Positions 9,401-18,783 are shown, counted from the stretch's first letter. The stretch is DNA of 64,000 bases from CAWFPR01 sp963817635 (GCA_963817635.1 CAWFPR010000009.1:62001-126000); one strand, 5' to 3'. Notes: generated by a model from the letters alone, not told the origin. Numbers and translations: made by a program.

Positions 9401-10471
9401 CTAGCCCAGGTGCACTCTGAGCCCCATGAGCACCGACCCCACGTGATTGTCGATCCGACCCTCGCCGCCGTTGACGTCCTTGCCCTTCACTGAGCCGTAG
9501 TTGAACTCGCCGTAGATGGCGACCCCTGGCGAGACCCACAGCTCGAGGCCGCCGCCGGCAAGCCAGCCCCATCCGTTCGTCTTCAGCTCGAAGGTCTGCG
9601 TGCCGCCCGGGATGGTCTGCACCACGTCGCCGACCGTGACGGTCCGATCGTCCTGCGTCTGCGAAGTGACGATTTTCGACTGGTGGTAGACCGCTCCGCC
9701 CTTGCCGTACAGCTTTGCGATGCCGAACGGTACGCCCACCTTTCCGGCGATCGAGAACAGGTGGACCTTCTGGCTGGTCGAGAATCGGAACGTCGGCTCA
9801 CTGCCGTTGGTGGTCACCGTCGAGGGGCGGGTGTAGCCGACCTCCGCGGACAGCACGCGGTTGAACCGGAACTCGCCGCCGGCGATGAAGCCCAGTCCGC
9901 CCTCCTTGCCCGAGCAGCTGGACACGTCGCCGCACTGGATCGAGGTGGCATCGTTCGTCTTCGTGATTCCAGCGCCGCCGAACAGCACCAGTCCGGCGGG
10001 CAGTTCGCGAGCCGGGGCACCCGGTTCGCGCTCTTCGCCCGGAGCGGGCGGCGTGTAGGAGCCTTTGAGCAGCAACACGGTCGGCGCCGACGCCGTCACG
10101 TCATTGACGACGAGCGTGTTGGCCGGGCGGAACCAGTACAGGCCCGAGACGCTCTTCAGGTCACACGTGCCCTCGGACGGGAGCGGCCGTCCGACTTCGA
10201 CGATCCACACGCGGTGGGTCGTCTCGCACGTGTCGACGTAGAAGTTGGCGTCGATCTCGGATTTGCCGATCGCGTCGCGCAGGCTGAAGGCGACCTTCGC
10301 GTCGCCGGCCTCGTCGGGCCGGGCCGTTCCGACCGACGTGCCGTTCAGCATCACTTCGACCTGATCGCCCGCCGGCACGCGTCTCGCCATCACGGTCTGC
10401 GCCGCCGCGGTTCCGCCGAATGTCGCGCTCAATACGGCCGCCGCAGTCAGCAGCCGCCAGGGTTGGGTCAT
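9401..10471 (-). CDS. Putative outer-membrane beta-barrel protein
   Basis: 356 residues with a signal peptide ending TAAAQT. An N-terminal ~120-residue region includes a Cys pair (DTCETTHRVW, EGTCDLKS). A charged linker (PPAPGEEREPGAPARE) leads to a Gly-rich amphipathic region: GLGFIAGGEFRFNRVLSAEV, GKVGVPFGIAKLYGKGGAVY, GWGWLAGGGLELWVSPGVAI, ending GSVLMGLRVHLG. Alternating hydrophobic residues and the terminal strand fit an 8-strand barrel of the OmpA/OprF-like superfamily. It is monocistronic. I do not recognise the N-terminal domain. Confidence 0.72.
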   Translation of the reverse strand: MTQPWRLLTAAAVLSATFGGTAAAQTVMARRVPAGDQVEVMLNGTSVGTARPDEAGDAKVAFSLRDAIGKSEIDANFYVDTCETTHRVWIVEVGRPLPSEGTCDLKSVSGLYWFRPANTLVVNDVTASAPTVLLLKGSYTPPAPGEEREPGAPARELPAGLVLFGGAGITKTNDATSIQCGDVSSCSGKEGGLGFIAGGEFRFNRVLSAEVGYTRPSTVTTNGSEPTFRFSTSQKVHLFSIAGKVGVPFGIAKLYGKGGAVYHQSKIVTSQTQDDRTVTVGDVVQTIPGGTQTFELKTNGWGWLAGGGLELWVSPGVAIYGEFNYGSVKGKDVNGGEGRIDNHVGSVLMGLRVHLG

Positions 10472-10663
10472 TCTCGCTCCTTAGGTCCTTACCCTGCGAT
10501 TATGGTCCAGTATTGCGGTCAACGACAATCGTCGTCCGGCGCGCAACCGGAACTCGCGACGCCCCATCGCCCGCTCCCGCCATCTACGGCGCTGGTAGTA
10601 GATGACCGTTCGCTGTAGCGTGAAGGGGTCACATACCTCATATCCTCCACACGGAGTCATACC

Positions 10664-12865
10664 ATGCCACGTCTGAAATCACGTTTCGGGCGACGCAGCC
10701 TCCAGACGGGTGCGATCGTCGCGATGCTGTGTCTTCTGTTGCCGGCCGGCGTTCGCGCCCGGGGGCAGGACGCGCCGTCGGGCGCCTCGAACATGGCGGC
10801 GCAGGGCGCGCCGGCCACTCCGCAGAAACCGCCCGCGGCCGACCCGCAGAAGCCGCCGGAGGAGCAACCGCCTCGCATCGACGCTGAAGTCTTCGTCACC
10901 GCCCCCCGCCTCGAGATTCCCCTCAAGGACAATCCCAGCGCCACGACCGTCGTCGGCGAGCGCGAGTTGCAGTCGATCCCGCGCGGGATCGGCGCCGAGG
11001 AAGTGCTCGGCGGCGTGCCGGGACTCAAGGTGGACAACCAGGCGGACGGCGAGCGTGTGCACCTGTCGATTCGCGGCCAGGGCCTGCTCACCGAGCGAGG
11101 GATCCGCGGGATCGCGGTGCTGCTCGACGGCCTGCCGCTCAACGATCCGACAGGCTTTGCGCCCGATCTCTTCGACGTCGACTGGTCGTCGGTCGAGCGC
11201 GTCGAAGTGTTCCGGGGTGTCGCCTCCGCGTTCTACGGCGGCGGGTCGGCGGGCGGCATCATCAACATCACGACGCGCGACGGCGCCGCCGGATCGGCGA
11301 CGGGCCGGGCGTCGCTCTCGCTCGGCGACTACAACTTCTGGAAGCCGTTCGCCGAAGTGGGCGGCACCAGGGGCCGCGTGAACTACCGGATGTCTGCGTC
11401 GCTCAGTCGCGGCGACGGCTACCGCCTGCACACCGCCTTCGACGCCTACAACCTGTACGGGAAGTTCCGCTGGACGCCCTCGGCGCGCACCCACGTGACC
11501 GCCGTCGTGGCCGGCACGCACTTCTACAATGAAAATGCCGAAGGGCTGAACCTCGGGTGGGCGCATCCCTTGCTCGGTCAGGGTGTCGAGTGGGCGCGCC
11601 AGGCGAACCCGGACGCGCTCACCTACAACGAGTACCAGCGAACCAATCGCCTCACGGCCGGCGTCAGCGGCCGAACCGACCTGGGCGCGAACCAGGATCT
11701 GTCGTTCACGGTGTTCTACCGGCGCACCTATTGGACCGAAGCCGTGCCGAGCTCGGTCAACCACCGGGCGTACGACTCGCCGGGTGCCAGCGTGCAGTAC
11801 ACGAAGCACGCCGGGCAGGCGTCGGTGAAGCAGCACCTGTCGATCGGATCCGACGTGTCGTGGCAGGGGTTCGACGACTATCGACACCCCAATCTGGGCG
11901 AGGCGCGCGAGGGACCCGACCTGCTGTCGAACCAGACCATCAGTCAGCGCGGCGCGGGCCTGTACGTCCTCGATCGCATCGAGCTTGGCTCGCGGTGGGG
12001 GGTGATGGCCGGCGCCCGCGCCGATCGCATCGACAACAGCCTGACGGATCTGCTGAAGTCGGGCGGGGTCGATCTGTCCGGCGACCGGGCGTTCTCGAAG
12101 GCGACCAGCCGGTTCGGGATGTCGTTCAATCCGGTTGCGGACCTCGGCTTCTATGCGTCGTGGGGACAGGGATTCCTGCCGCCTGCGACCGAGGAGCTGG
12201 CGAACAATCCCGACCAGATGGGCGGTTTCAACACCCACCTCGTTCCCTCGACGTCGCGCGGCGCGGAAGTTGGCGTCCGCGGCGGCGCGCATGGCCTGGC
12301 GTACGACATCGGGTTCTTCCACCTGGCGACCCGCAACGACTTCGGCCGCTACAGGGTCGCGTCACGGCCGCTCGAGACGTTCTACGGCAATCTCGGCGAC
12401 AGCCGCCGCAACGGCCTCGAAGCGGAGCTCGGCTACTACCCGAACGCGCGCGTGGCGATTCGCGGCGCCTACACGTTCTCGGACTTCCAGTATCCGAACA
12501 TCCAGTTCATGTTCGACAGCTTCACCGACACCGTCATGCCGAACTCGCCGCGCCATCAGGTCTCGCTGGACGGCGAATACCGGCTGGGAGCGCACTGGGC
12601 GGCGGGCGCGAACGTGTTCGGTCAGTCGATGCAGTACGTGGACCCGGGCAACACGATGACGGCAGACGGCTTCGCGCTGCTCAATCCGCGCGTCGGATAT
12701 CGATGGGCGGGGAGCGGCTACCGGGCCGAACTCACGCTGCAGTCGCGCAACGTCATGGGACACCGGTATCTCGCCTTCACCGAGCCCGATCCGGACGGCA
12801 ACTCGTTCCAGCCCGGACCAACCCGCGAGACGTTCGTGGGTCTGCGCATCGCCTTCGGCGGTTAG
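10664..12865 (+). CDS. TonB-dependent outer-membrane receptor
   Basis: 733 residues. Signal peptide, then a Pro/Gln/Lys-rich stretch (PQKPPAADPQKPPEEQPP) before a short TonB-box-like VFVTAPRLEIPL. Next comes the plug domain (SIPRGIGAEEVLGGVPGLKV, RGIAVLLDGLPLNDPTG, VERVEVFRGVASAFYGGGSA, GGIINITTRDG) and a 22-strand barrel ending FVGLRIAFGG. The repeated strand pairs and the terminal aromatic-poor strand fit the family. Ligand is unknown: no siderophore or vitamin genes are nearby. The plug resembles receptors for siderophores and cobalamin rather than the SusC type. Confidence 0.93.
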   Translation: MPRLKSRFGRRSLQTGAIVAMLCLLLPAGVRARGQDAPSGASNMAAQGAPATPQKPPAADPQKPPEEQPPRIDAEVFVTAPRLEIPLKDNPSATTVVGERELQSIPRGIGAEEVLGGVPGLKVDNQADGERVHLSIRGQGLLTERGIRGIAVLLDGLPLNDPTGFAPDLFDVDWSSVERVEVFRGVASAFYGGGSAGGIINITTRDGAAGSATGRASLSLGDYNFWKPFAEVGGTRGRVNYRMSASLSRGDGYRLHTAFDAYNLYGKFRWTPSARTHVTAVVAGTHFYNENAEGLNLGWAHPLLGQGVEWARQANPDALTYNEYQRTNRLTAGVSGRTDLGANQDLSFTVFYRRTYWTEAVPSSVNHRAYDSPGASVQYTKHAGQASVKQHLSIGSDVSWQGFDDYRHPNLGEAREGPDLLSNQTISQRGAGLYVLDRIELGSRWGVMAGARADRIDNSLTDLLKSGGVDLSGDRAFSKATSRFGMSFNPVADLGFYASWGQGFLPPATEELANNPDQMGGFNTHLVPSTSRGAEVGVRGGAHGLAYDIGFFHLATRNDFGRYRVASRPLETFYGNLGDSRRNGLEAELGYYPNARVAIRGAYTFSDFQYPNIQFMFDSFTDTVMPNSPRHQVSLDGEYRLGAHWAAGANVFGQSMQYVDPGNTMTADGFALLNPRVGYRWAGSGYRAELTLQSRNVMGHRYLAFTEPDPDGNSFQPGPTRETFVGLRIAFGG

Positions 12866-12887
12866 CGGACGGCGGGGAGCGGGTCCG

Positions 12888-13691
12888 TCAGCGATCGAAC
12901 AACGCGGACGGGCCCGCCTTCTCGAGGATCGCCACGATCTGGTCCCGGCGGGACAGCACGCCTGACATCTCGTTCGTGTACATGAAGGAGCCGATAGCGC
13001 GCTGGAGCGAGGCCTTGTCGAGCGCCTTGATCCGCTCGAGCACGCGGCGGTCGCACCGGGTCACGTTCTGCGGGCTGCGCACGGACGGTGCGAGGCGGAA
13101 GGCTCGCGTGTGGTCGATCGCCCAGATGCGCCAGTCGGTGGTGATCAGCAGGTTGCCGAGGTTGCGGTCCGTGTTGCCGATCAACTGGTCGAAGACGCGA
13201 AGCAGGTACATCTGGTGGTTCCAGCGATCCGGGTCCGGCGCCTCGATGTGCCGCTCGAGCCGTGCCTGCTCGTCCATCAGCACGTTGTCCACCCACCAGG
13301 TGAACGCGGCGCGCTTCCCGTTGTAGCCGCGGGCGATGGACACCGGGACAAGGTTCAGGCCGATCAGGCGGTCCACCCGGTAGGCGGCCACGTTGTACGC
13401 CCACGAGTCGCGGAAATTGAGCTCGGTGCCCTGGCCGGTCTCGAACTGGCTGTGGAACTCGTCGACGGACTGGATCTGTGCGTCGTGGGTGAGCGTGCCG
13501 TCGCTGAGCGTGGCGCGCTTCGAACCGGTGATGCCCTTGCCCGCGCCGTGCGCGCTGAGCACCTTGGCGTGCAGCAGGAACTGCTCGATCTGCGCATCCG
13601 ACAGCCGCGCCGCGGAGGCCGTGGGTTCCTGCGCGGGGAGGTACAGGCCGCTGACTGCCAGAAGCGCCGCCACGAGAACCGGCTTCAACAT
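12888..13691 (-). CDS. Exported kinase-fold protein (HipA/PI3-4-kinase-like motifs)
   Basis: 267 residues from ATG 13691, chosen because a GGGAGG ribosome site sits 6 bases upstream and a signal peptide (LKPVLVAALLAVSGLYLPAQ) follows. The mature part shows FDQLIGNTDRNLGNLLITTD followed by WAIDHTRAFR. A [N/D]xDRNxGN loop followed ~12 residues later by xxIDH is the catalytic-loop and metal-binding arrangement seen in HipA and the PI3/4-kinase fold. The upstream GKGITGSKRATLSDG could be the nucleotide-binding part. A kinase in the exported compartment would be unusual for a bacterium; a degenerate or non-ATP role is possible. Confidence 0.72.
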   Translation of the reverse strand: MLKPVLVAALLAVSGLYLPAQEPTASAARLSDAQIEQFLLHAKVLSAHGAGKGITGSKRATLSDGTLTHDAQIQSVDEFHSQFETGQGTELNFRDSWAYNVAAYRVDRLIGLNLVPVSIARGYNGKRAAFTWWVDNVLMDEQARLERHIEAPDPDRWNHQMYLLRVFDQLIGNTDRNLGNLLITTDWRIWAIDHTRAFRLAPSVRSPQNVTRCDRRVLERIKALDKASLQRAIGSFMYTNEMSGVLSRRDQIVAILEKAGPSALFDR

Positions 13692-13754
13692 GGGTGACCT
13701 CCCTGACTCCGCCCGAGGGTGGCCGAGAGCATACACCCGCCGGGCGCCCGGCGC

Positions 13755-16061
13755 TCAACGTCGGCTTCGCGCGTCCAGCGCGAACCCGGCCGCCAGCGCC
13801 GCGAGCCCCGCGGCGATGACCGCGATCGCCCACGAGGGACGGCCGAACCACTCGCGATGGTTCGCGATGTCGAACAGCGCGATGCCGAGATTCAGCAGGC
13901 CGGCATAGTAGAAGCTCCGGCGCTGCCTCCGCTGGCTGAGCGCGATGATCGTGCACGCCATCGCCGCGTACACCCAGTCGATGCGCGGCGAGTATTCGGC
14001 CGTCCGCACCAGGTACCCGAGCGGGTGCAGCAAGGCGAAGGGCGCGAGGGTGAACAGGAGCTGCGCGGCGGTCCGTACGGCGTCGGAGCCGCGATGGTTC
14101 AACACGACGGCAGCCAGGTAGAACACGGCGCCGTTCAGCGTCATGGCCGCCACCGTGTCGAGGAGCAGCGGATCGCCGACCCCGCTCGGCTGGAGCGGCT
14201 GGAGCGAGAGCCCGAGGTAGTGCAGCGCGCGGCCGTTCAGGGCCAGGAGTTCCAGCGCCGCGACCAGCAGCAGGGCTGCCGCGAGATAGGCCGGCCGGCT
14301 GAACCACGATCGCCCGGTGCGCTCGCCGGCCACGCCGAACGCCGCGTACACGCCGACGAGCGGCAGCACGTGCAGCGCGAGCTTGTCCCATTGTCCGTCC
14401 ACCAGCCATTCCCGCAGGCCCATATCGGACAACAGCGACAGCGTGACGATCAGCGCGAGCGCGGTGAACACGCTGCTGAGCGCCGTCGTGCGGGTACGCA
14501 GCGCGAGCCAGCCGCACCACGCCCATCCCACGACGCTCGTGAGCTGCAGCTGGCGGTTCGACACCGTGCCATCGTCGAAGAGCTGTCCGGCGGTGCCGGC
14601 GGCGGCCACGAGGAAGCCGGTTTCGTGGAAGAGGATCAGCAGGAAGAGCGGCAGCAGCGCGACCGCGGCCAGGTAGAACGCGACGGCGACCGCCTTGTGA
14701 TCGCGGCGGTAGAGCAGGTGCGCCGCGGCGTTCAGGCCGAGAAACGGCAGTCCGAGCACGGCGAACGGCCGGCCGACTCCCTCGACGGCGCCGTACCAGC
14801 GGTCGGCGGCGAAGTAGAAGAGGCTGCCGCAGACGAGCAGGAACGCGCCGAGGTACAGCGCGATCTGCGAGAACGACAGCGCGCGGCTCTCGACGATCCA
14901 GTCGTCTTCCCGCGCGTCGAGCGCGCGATAGGCGGCGTGCAGGCGCTCGGCTTCGTGGGGATAGATCAGCCGAAGCCGCAGCCATTCGCCAAGTTGATCG
15001 AGGTGCGGCCTCACGCGGGCGCCGAGCGTGGTCGCATACACCGACGGCCGGGCGAGGACGGGCCGGCCGTCCAGGAACCGCCTGAGGTCCGCCGCCATGT
15101 CGCTCGCCGACTGGTAGCGGGCGGCGGGGTCGACGTCCATGGCCGTGAGCGCGACCGCCTGGAGCGGCTCGGGCACGCGAGGGTCGATTTCCACCGGCAG
15201 CCGTGGCTGCCCCGCGCGGATCTGCGCGACGAGCGCGTCGTCTGCTCCCGTGAACGGCGCCCGCCCGGCCAGCAGTTCGTAGAAGATCACGCCGAGCGCG
15301 TAGATGTCCGTTCGATCGTCGATCGCCCGCGTCCGATCGAGCTGCTCGGGCGCGACGTAGGGGAGCGTCCCCTTGAGGTGTCCGCGCGACGGATCGCCGC
15401 CGCTCAGGCCGAAATCCAGGATGTGCGGGGCGAGCCCGGCATCGAGCATGATGTTCGACGGTTTCAGGTCGCGATGCTGGAGGCCGAGCGTGTGGGCGTG
15501 GTGCACGGCCTCGCAGACGTCGAGCATGATCCGCGCGCGCTGCGAATACTCGAGCGAGGGTCCGAGGCGGCCCAGCTCGAAGCCGTCCACGAATTCCATG
15601 ATGATGACCGGCGGGTCCGCCTCCGGCCGGTATTCGAAGACCTGCACGATCCGCCGATCCGAAAAGAGCGCGAGCGTCTTTGCCTCGCGGAGGAATTCCT
15701 GGAGGCGATCCGTGCGGTCGGCTCCGCCGCGCCGCACCACCTTGGCGGCGACGATGCGATCGAGCCGGAGGTCGCGAAGCTTGAAGACCTCGCCCATGCC
15801 GCCCGCGCCGATGCGTTCGATGGTCTGGAAGCCGTCGAATCGGGGCAGCGGCGCGTCGGGCGCCGGAGCGTCGGGCGCGGCGTCGGAGGGGCCCGCGAGG
15901 GTCAGCGTCAGCGCGAGGTAGCGATCGACGAGCGTGCCGAGGGGGGCCGCGAGTTCGGGCCGCCCCTCGCAGAGGGTCGCGAGCGGCAGGCGCTCGCCCC
16001 GGAGCACGTGGTGCTCGACGAACGCCGCGAAGCGCGTCTCGATCTCGGCGCTTGTGGTCAT
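13755..16061 (-). CDS. Ser/Thr protein kinase with polytopic membrane C-terminal half
   Basis: 768 residues. A short N-terminal helical region (1-60) is followed by a complete Hanks kinase domain: glycine loop IGAGGMGEVF (84-93), Lys107 in AAKVV, HRDLKPSN (196-203), DFG (216-218), PYVAPEQL, and DRTDIYALGVIFYELLAGRA. After about residue 395 the protein is a series of hydrophobic segments (roughly ten to twelve helices), possibly a DUF2157-like membrane region. Kinase and sensor would therefore sit on the cytosolic and membrane sides. Its start overlaps the stop of the ECF sigma factor gene by four bases, so the two are co-translated. Confidence 0.92.
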   Translation of the reverse strand: MTTSAEIETRFAAFVEHHVLRGERLPLATLCEGRPELAAPLGTLVDRYLALTLTLAGPSDAAPDAPAPDAPLPRFDGFQTIERIGAGGMGEVFKLRDLRLDRIVAAKVVRRGGADRTDRLQEFLREAKTLALFSDRRIVQVFEYRPEADPPVIIMEFVDGFELGRLGPSLEYSQRARIMLDVCEAVHHAHTLGLQHRDLKPSNIMLDAGLAPHILDFGLSGGDPSRGHLKGTLPYVAPEQLDRTRAIDDRTDIYALGVIFYELLAGRAPFTGADDALVAQIRAGQPRLPVEIDPRVPEPLQAVALTAMDVDPAARYQSASDMAADLRRFLDGRPVLARPSVYATTLGARVRPHLDQLGEWLRLRLIYPHEAERLHAAYRALDAREDDWIVESRALSFSQIALYLGAFLLVCGSLFYFAADRWYGAVEGVGRPFAVLGLPFLGLNAAAHLLYRRDHKAVAVAFYLAAVALLPLFLLILFHETGFLVAAAGTAGQLFDDGTVSNRQLQLTSVVGWAWCGWLALRTRTTALSSVFTALALIVTLSLLSDMGLREWLVDGQWDKLALHVLPLVGVYAAFGVAGERTGRSWFSRPAYLAAALLLVAALELLALNGRALHYLGLSLQPLQPSGVGDPLLLDTVAAMTLNGAVFYLAAVVLNHRGSDAVRTAAQLLFTLAPFALLHPLGYLVRTAEYSPRIDWVYAAMACTIIALSQRRQRRSFYYAGLLNLGIALFDIANHREWFGRPSWAIAVIAAGLAALAAGFALDARSRR

Positions 16062-16657
16062 CGCTCCACCGACGACATCCGGAGCGTCAGGGCCGTCATG
16101 GCGCGCGCGAGCAGCATGCGGCAGGCGTCCTCGCTGCGGTCCATGCGGCGGCCGATCTCGGCGAACGACAGGTCCTCGAACTTCCGCAGCACGATCACCT
16201 CGCGATGCTCGGCCGACAGCGATTCGATCGCCTCCTCGAGGCGCTGCGCCTCTTCGTCGAGGATCACGCGCGAGAGCGCGGATCTCGACAGCGCCGCGAG
16301 CGGCGTCTCGTCTTCGAGCGCGACCTCGCGCGCGGCTTCGCGCCGCTGGCGGTGGTGGAAGTCTGCCCGATCGCGGATCTCGTGCTCGGCGATGCGCGCG
16401 AGCCAGGCCATCAGCGACCGTGTGTCGTTGGCTTTCAGGTCGTCGAGGTGCTGAAGCGATTTGAGGAGCGCCGACTGGAGGATGTCGCGCGATTCGAGTC
16501 GTGCCCGAAGGTCGCGTCCCAGGCGGAGGCGGATGAACGCGAGGAGACGCCCCGCGTAGCGCGCGTACAGCGCGTTGACCGCTTCGGGCGATCCCGCCTT
16601 CGCCTGCCGCAGCAGCTCCGCGCCAGACCCCCCGTCCATGCGCCAGAACGTTATCAC
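16058..16657 (-). CDS. ECF-type RNA polymerase sigma factor coupled to the kinase
   Basis: 199 residues; a later ATG (16639, MDGGSGAE) may be the real start. Sigma region 2 is seen in AVNALYARYAGRLLAFIRLR and SRDILQSALLKSLQHLDDLK, with region 4 in LSAEHREVIVLRKFEDLSFA and EIGRRMDRSEDACRMLLARA. Known Ser/Thr-kinase-linked ECF groups, common in Planctomycetes and Acidobacteria, have this gene order. The inference is that the downstream kinase, not a classical anti-sigma factor, controls this sigma factor. Confidence 0.9.
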   Translation of the reverse strand: MITFWRMDGGSGAELLRQAKAGSPEAVNALYARYAGRLLAFIRLRLGRDLRARLESRDILQSALLKSLQHLDDLKANDTRSLMAWLARIAEHEIRDRADFHHRQRREAAREVALEDETPLAALSRSALSRVILDEEAQRLEEAIESLSAEHREVIVLRKFEDLSFAEIGRRMDRSEDACRMLLARAMTALTLRMSSVER

Positions 16658-16671
16658 GCGGTCATTCCCCT

Positions 16672-16711
16672 GGGGTCAGACCCCACCCCCCGGCGCCCGG
16701 GGTCAGACCCC
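16672..16711. repeat. Two copies of palindrome GGGGTCAGACCCC
   Basis: GGGGTCAGACCCC occurs at 16672-16684 and 16699-16711, each with 5-bp complementary arms around a TCA core, separated by 14 G/C bases. The pair lies between the sigma factor start and a lipoprotein start. I recall this sequence as a common REP-like unit in GC-rich genomes, but have not counted copies. Confidence 0.75.
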
Positions 16712-16772
16712 GGCCCGGGGGGGCCGTTCGGTTCGGGCCGGGGGTGCCGTCTACAGACCAGGAGGCACTGAC

Positions 16773-17409
16773 ATGCGGAAACTGCTCGAAATGACGGGGC
16801 TGCTCGTGGCGACGCTGTCCCTGGGGGCCTGTCTCAACAAGGAAACGACCCACACCCTCTATCTGTCGCCGGACGGCGCGGTCGCGTGGAGGACGCTGGA
16901 AGACGGCGTCCGCTCGGACGCGACGGACGCCCTCAAGGCGGCTGCCGAGGAATCAGACTACCTTGCGGCGGCAACCGCAGGCACCGGCGACGTGGCCAGC
17001 GGGCTGGCGGCCCTCGAGCCGATCCGCGTCCGGACGCGGATCCTGCGACGCGAGCGTCCGTTCACCGTGCTCACCGAGGCGTGGTTCCCCAGCGCGGAGT
17101 CGCTGGCCAACGGCATCATCGCGGCGTTCCGGATCCAGGGCGACGCCTACGTCACGCGCGATGGCGACGCCATCACCCTGCACATCCACCTTGATTTTCG
17201 CGGCCTGGAGCAGGACGACGAGCAACACGAGCCCGGTGTTGAACCTGGTGGACGACCTGTCCACCTACCGCATCGTTCTCACCGACGGCCGGTTCCTCGC
17301 CGCCGAGGGATTCGCGCTCGACGAGGATGGGACGATCGCGCGGCCGATCGCGGCGCCGGATGACGGAAAGGAACAGGTCATCGATCTGTCGTTGACCTGG
17401 TCGCGCTAG
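16773..17409 (+). CDS. Lipoprotein of unknown function (frame broken near 17220)
   Basis: Reconstructed 211 residues. Good ribosome site (AGGAGG) 6 bases before ATG 16773. Lipoprotein signal with lipobox LSLGAC (Cys about 20). The rest reads THTLYLSPDGAVAWRTLEDG, then RERPFTVLTEAWFPSAESLA and FRIQGDAYVTRDGDAITLHI; the final 60 residues (SPVLNLVDDLSTYRIVLTDG to LSLTWSR) are in another frame. Removing one G at about 17220 (GACGACGAGC to GACGACAGC) joins them. The periodic hydrophobic strands suggest a beta-rich, envelope-bound domain. I do not recognise the family. Confidence 0.8.
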
Positions 17410-17426
17410 CCGCCCTGAGGCGCAGG

Positions 17427-18143
17427 CTAGAATCTCGCTCGCACCCCGGCGCCCAGCTGCACGCCGCCGAGCGTCATGGCTTTCGTGCTGTTCGGCAGGT
17501 TCACCGATCCCCACGTGAACCCCGCGAGCACGCCGATCCCGATCCGTGGGCGGAACATGTAGTTCAGATCGAGCGCGATCCGGACGCCGAGCGCCGAATC
17601 GTCCACGGGAGCGGCCGAGACATGCTGCACTTCGCCGAAGATGGGGCTCAACGTGACGTCCGTCGGAACGTCCTGCGTCACCTGCAGGAAAGCAGGTCCA
17701 GCCGACGCCATCACGTCGAATCGATTGGTCACCTGCCGGGTGGCGGCCGCGAAGAGGTACAGCACCCGTTCGGAGTGCTCGAGATTCGGTGTGATGCCGT
17801 TGGCCGACCGGGTGAAGCTCCCAGGTCCCGCCGAAACCGTGGACGCGGTGAAGTCGTGCGCGTCGTGCGTGCGGCTTCGCGAGTAGCCGGCGCCGAAGGC
17901 GAACCGACGCCCGCGTACCCCGGCGCTCACGTCGAACATCGACCCTCCGATCACGCCGTCGTCCACGGTCAGCGTACCGGCACCGTCGAAGATCTCGACG
18001 GGCACCGCGACCGCGAGCCGCTGCGAACCTTCCTGGATGGCCGCGTTGACGCTGACGAATCCCGCTGCCTGCTGAGCACGGGCAGTCGGAGCTGCCGCGA
18101 CGGACGACAGGAGGACACAGGTCGCAGCCGTGACAAGTCTCAT
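17427..18143 (-). CDS. Small outer-membrane beta-barrel protein
   Basis: 238 residues from ATG 18143. The frame is open further upstream, but MRLVTAATCVLLSSVAAAPT followed by ARAQQ is a clean signal peptide. The mature part is strand-rich with Gly/aromatic alternation (GRRFAFGAGYSRSRT, RIGIGVLAGFTWGSVNLP, LGGVQLGAGVRARF). The last strand ends in RF, the canonical C-terminal barrel signal. Length fits an 8-strand barrel. Function unknown; no partner gene is evident. Confidence 0.78.
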   Translation of the reverse strand: MRLVTAATCVLLSSVAAAPTARAQQAAGFVSVNAAIQEGSQRLAVAVPVEIFDGAGTLTVDDGVIGGSMFDVSAGVRGRRFAFGAGYSRSRTHDAHDFTASTVSAGPGSFTRSANGITPNLEHSERVLYLFAAATRQVTNRFDVMASAGPAFLQVTQDVPTDVTLSPIFGEVQHVSAAPVDDSALGVRIALDLNYMFRPRIGIGVLAGFTWGSVNLPNSTKAMTLGGVQLGAGVRARF

Positions 18144-18324
18144 GATCGGAGCCTCGGGTGGACAGACAGGCCTTGGCGCGCTCATCGTGACTCGTCGGTC
18201 ACCGACCGTCAACCCGAATGGGACCGGTTGTGTGATGAACGCCCGGGGTGCCCGCCCTCCGGTCCGCAGGCTCCCTGATGCCGGCCGAGCGTCTTGACTA
18301 TGATGAGTGTGCGCCGGAGACAAC

Positions 18325-18780
18325 ATGATGAGCAGATTGGCGGCCACCCACGTCGAGCGGAGCGGCACCGTGCGAGTCGCAGCGCCGTTGAGCCCGGCCT
18401 TTCACTTCTTCACGCCCGACGGCGAGCGCCTGTGGGTGCCCGGCTGGTCGCCTGAGTACCTGCACCCCCAGGGCGGGCCGCAGCGCGGCGGCGCCGTGTT
18501 CCGCACGAACGCCGACGGCGAGGAGACGCTCTGGATGGTGACGCGCTTCGACCCCGAAGCCGGCTCCGCCGAGTACGTCAGGGTGACGCCCGGCTCACGC
18601 ATGGGCACCGTGTCGATCCGAGCCGCGGCGGCAGACGAAGCGACGACGGTCGTTCATGTGACGTATCGGGTGACGGCCCTGTCGCCGGACGGCAACGCCG
18701 CCGTCCAGGCGTTCGACGCGGGGTTCGACGCGATGATGGCTGAGTGGGCCGCCGCCGTGGCCCGCGTGCTCGGGAGGTGA
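18325..18780 (+). CDS. SRPBCC-fold protein, first of a pair
   Basis: About 151 residues. ATG 18325 is preferred over GTG 18307 because GGAGA lies 5 bases upstream. The sequence SGTVRVAAPLSPAFHFFTPD followed by GERLWVPGWSPEYL matches the start of START/Bet v 1-like (SRPBCC) proteins. These bind hydrophobic ligands in a cavity. The second SRPBCC gene starts three bases after this stop, suggesting a two-gene unit. Ligand unknown. Confidence 0.85.
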   Translation: MMSRLAATHVERSGTVRVAAPLSPAFHFFTPDGERLWVPGWSPEYLHPQGGPQRGGAVFRTNADGEETLWMVTRFDPEAGSAEYVRVTPGSRMGTVSIRAAAADEATTVVHVTYRVTALSPDGNAAVQAFDAGFDAMMAEWAAAVARVLGR

Positions 18781-18783
18781 TGC

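Noticed and set aside
12862..14985. Reverse frame of 707 codons spanning two genes
   Set aside because: It is the out-of-frame reading of the exported kinase-like gene and the Ser/Thr kinase; composition is Arg/Pro/Ala only.
13719..16454. Forward frame of 911 codons opposite the kinase and sigma factor genes
   Set aside because: Antisense shadow of two well-recognised genes; no motif or ribosome site.
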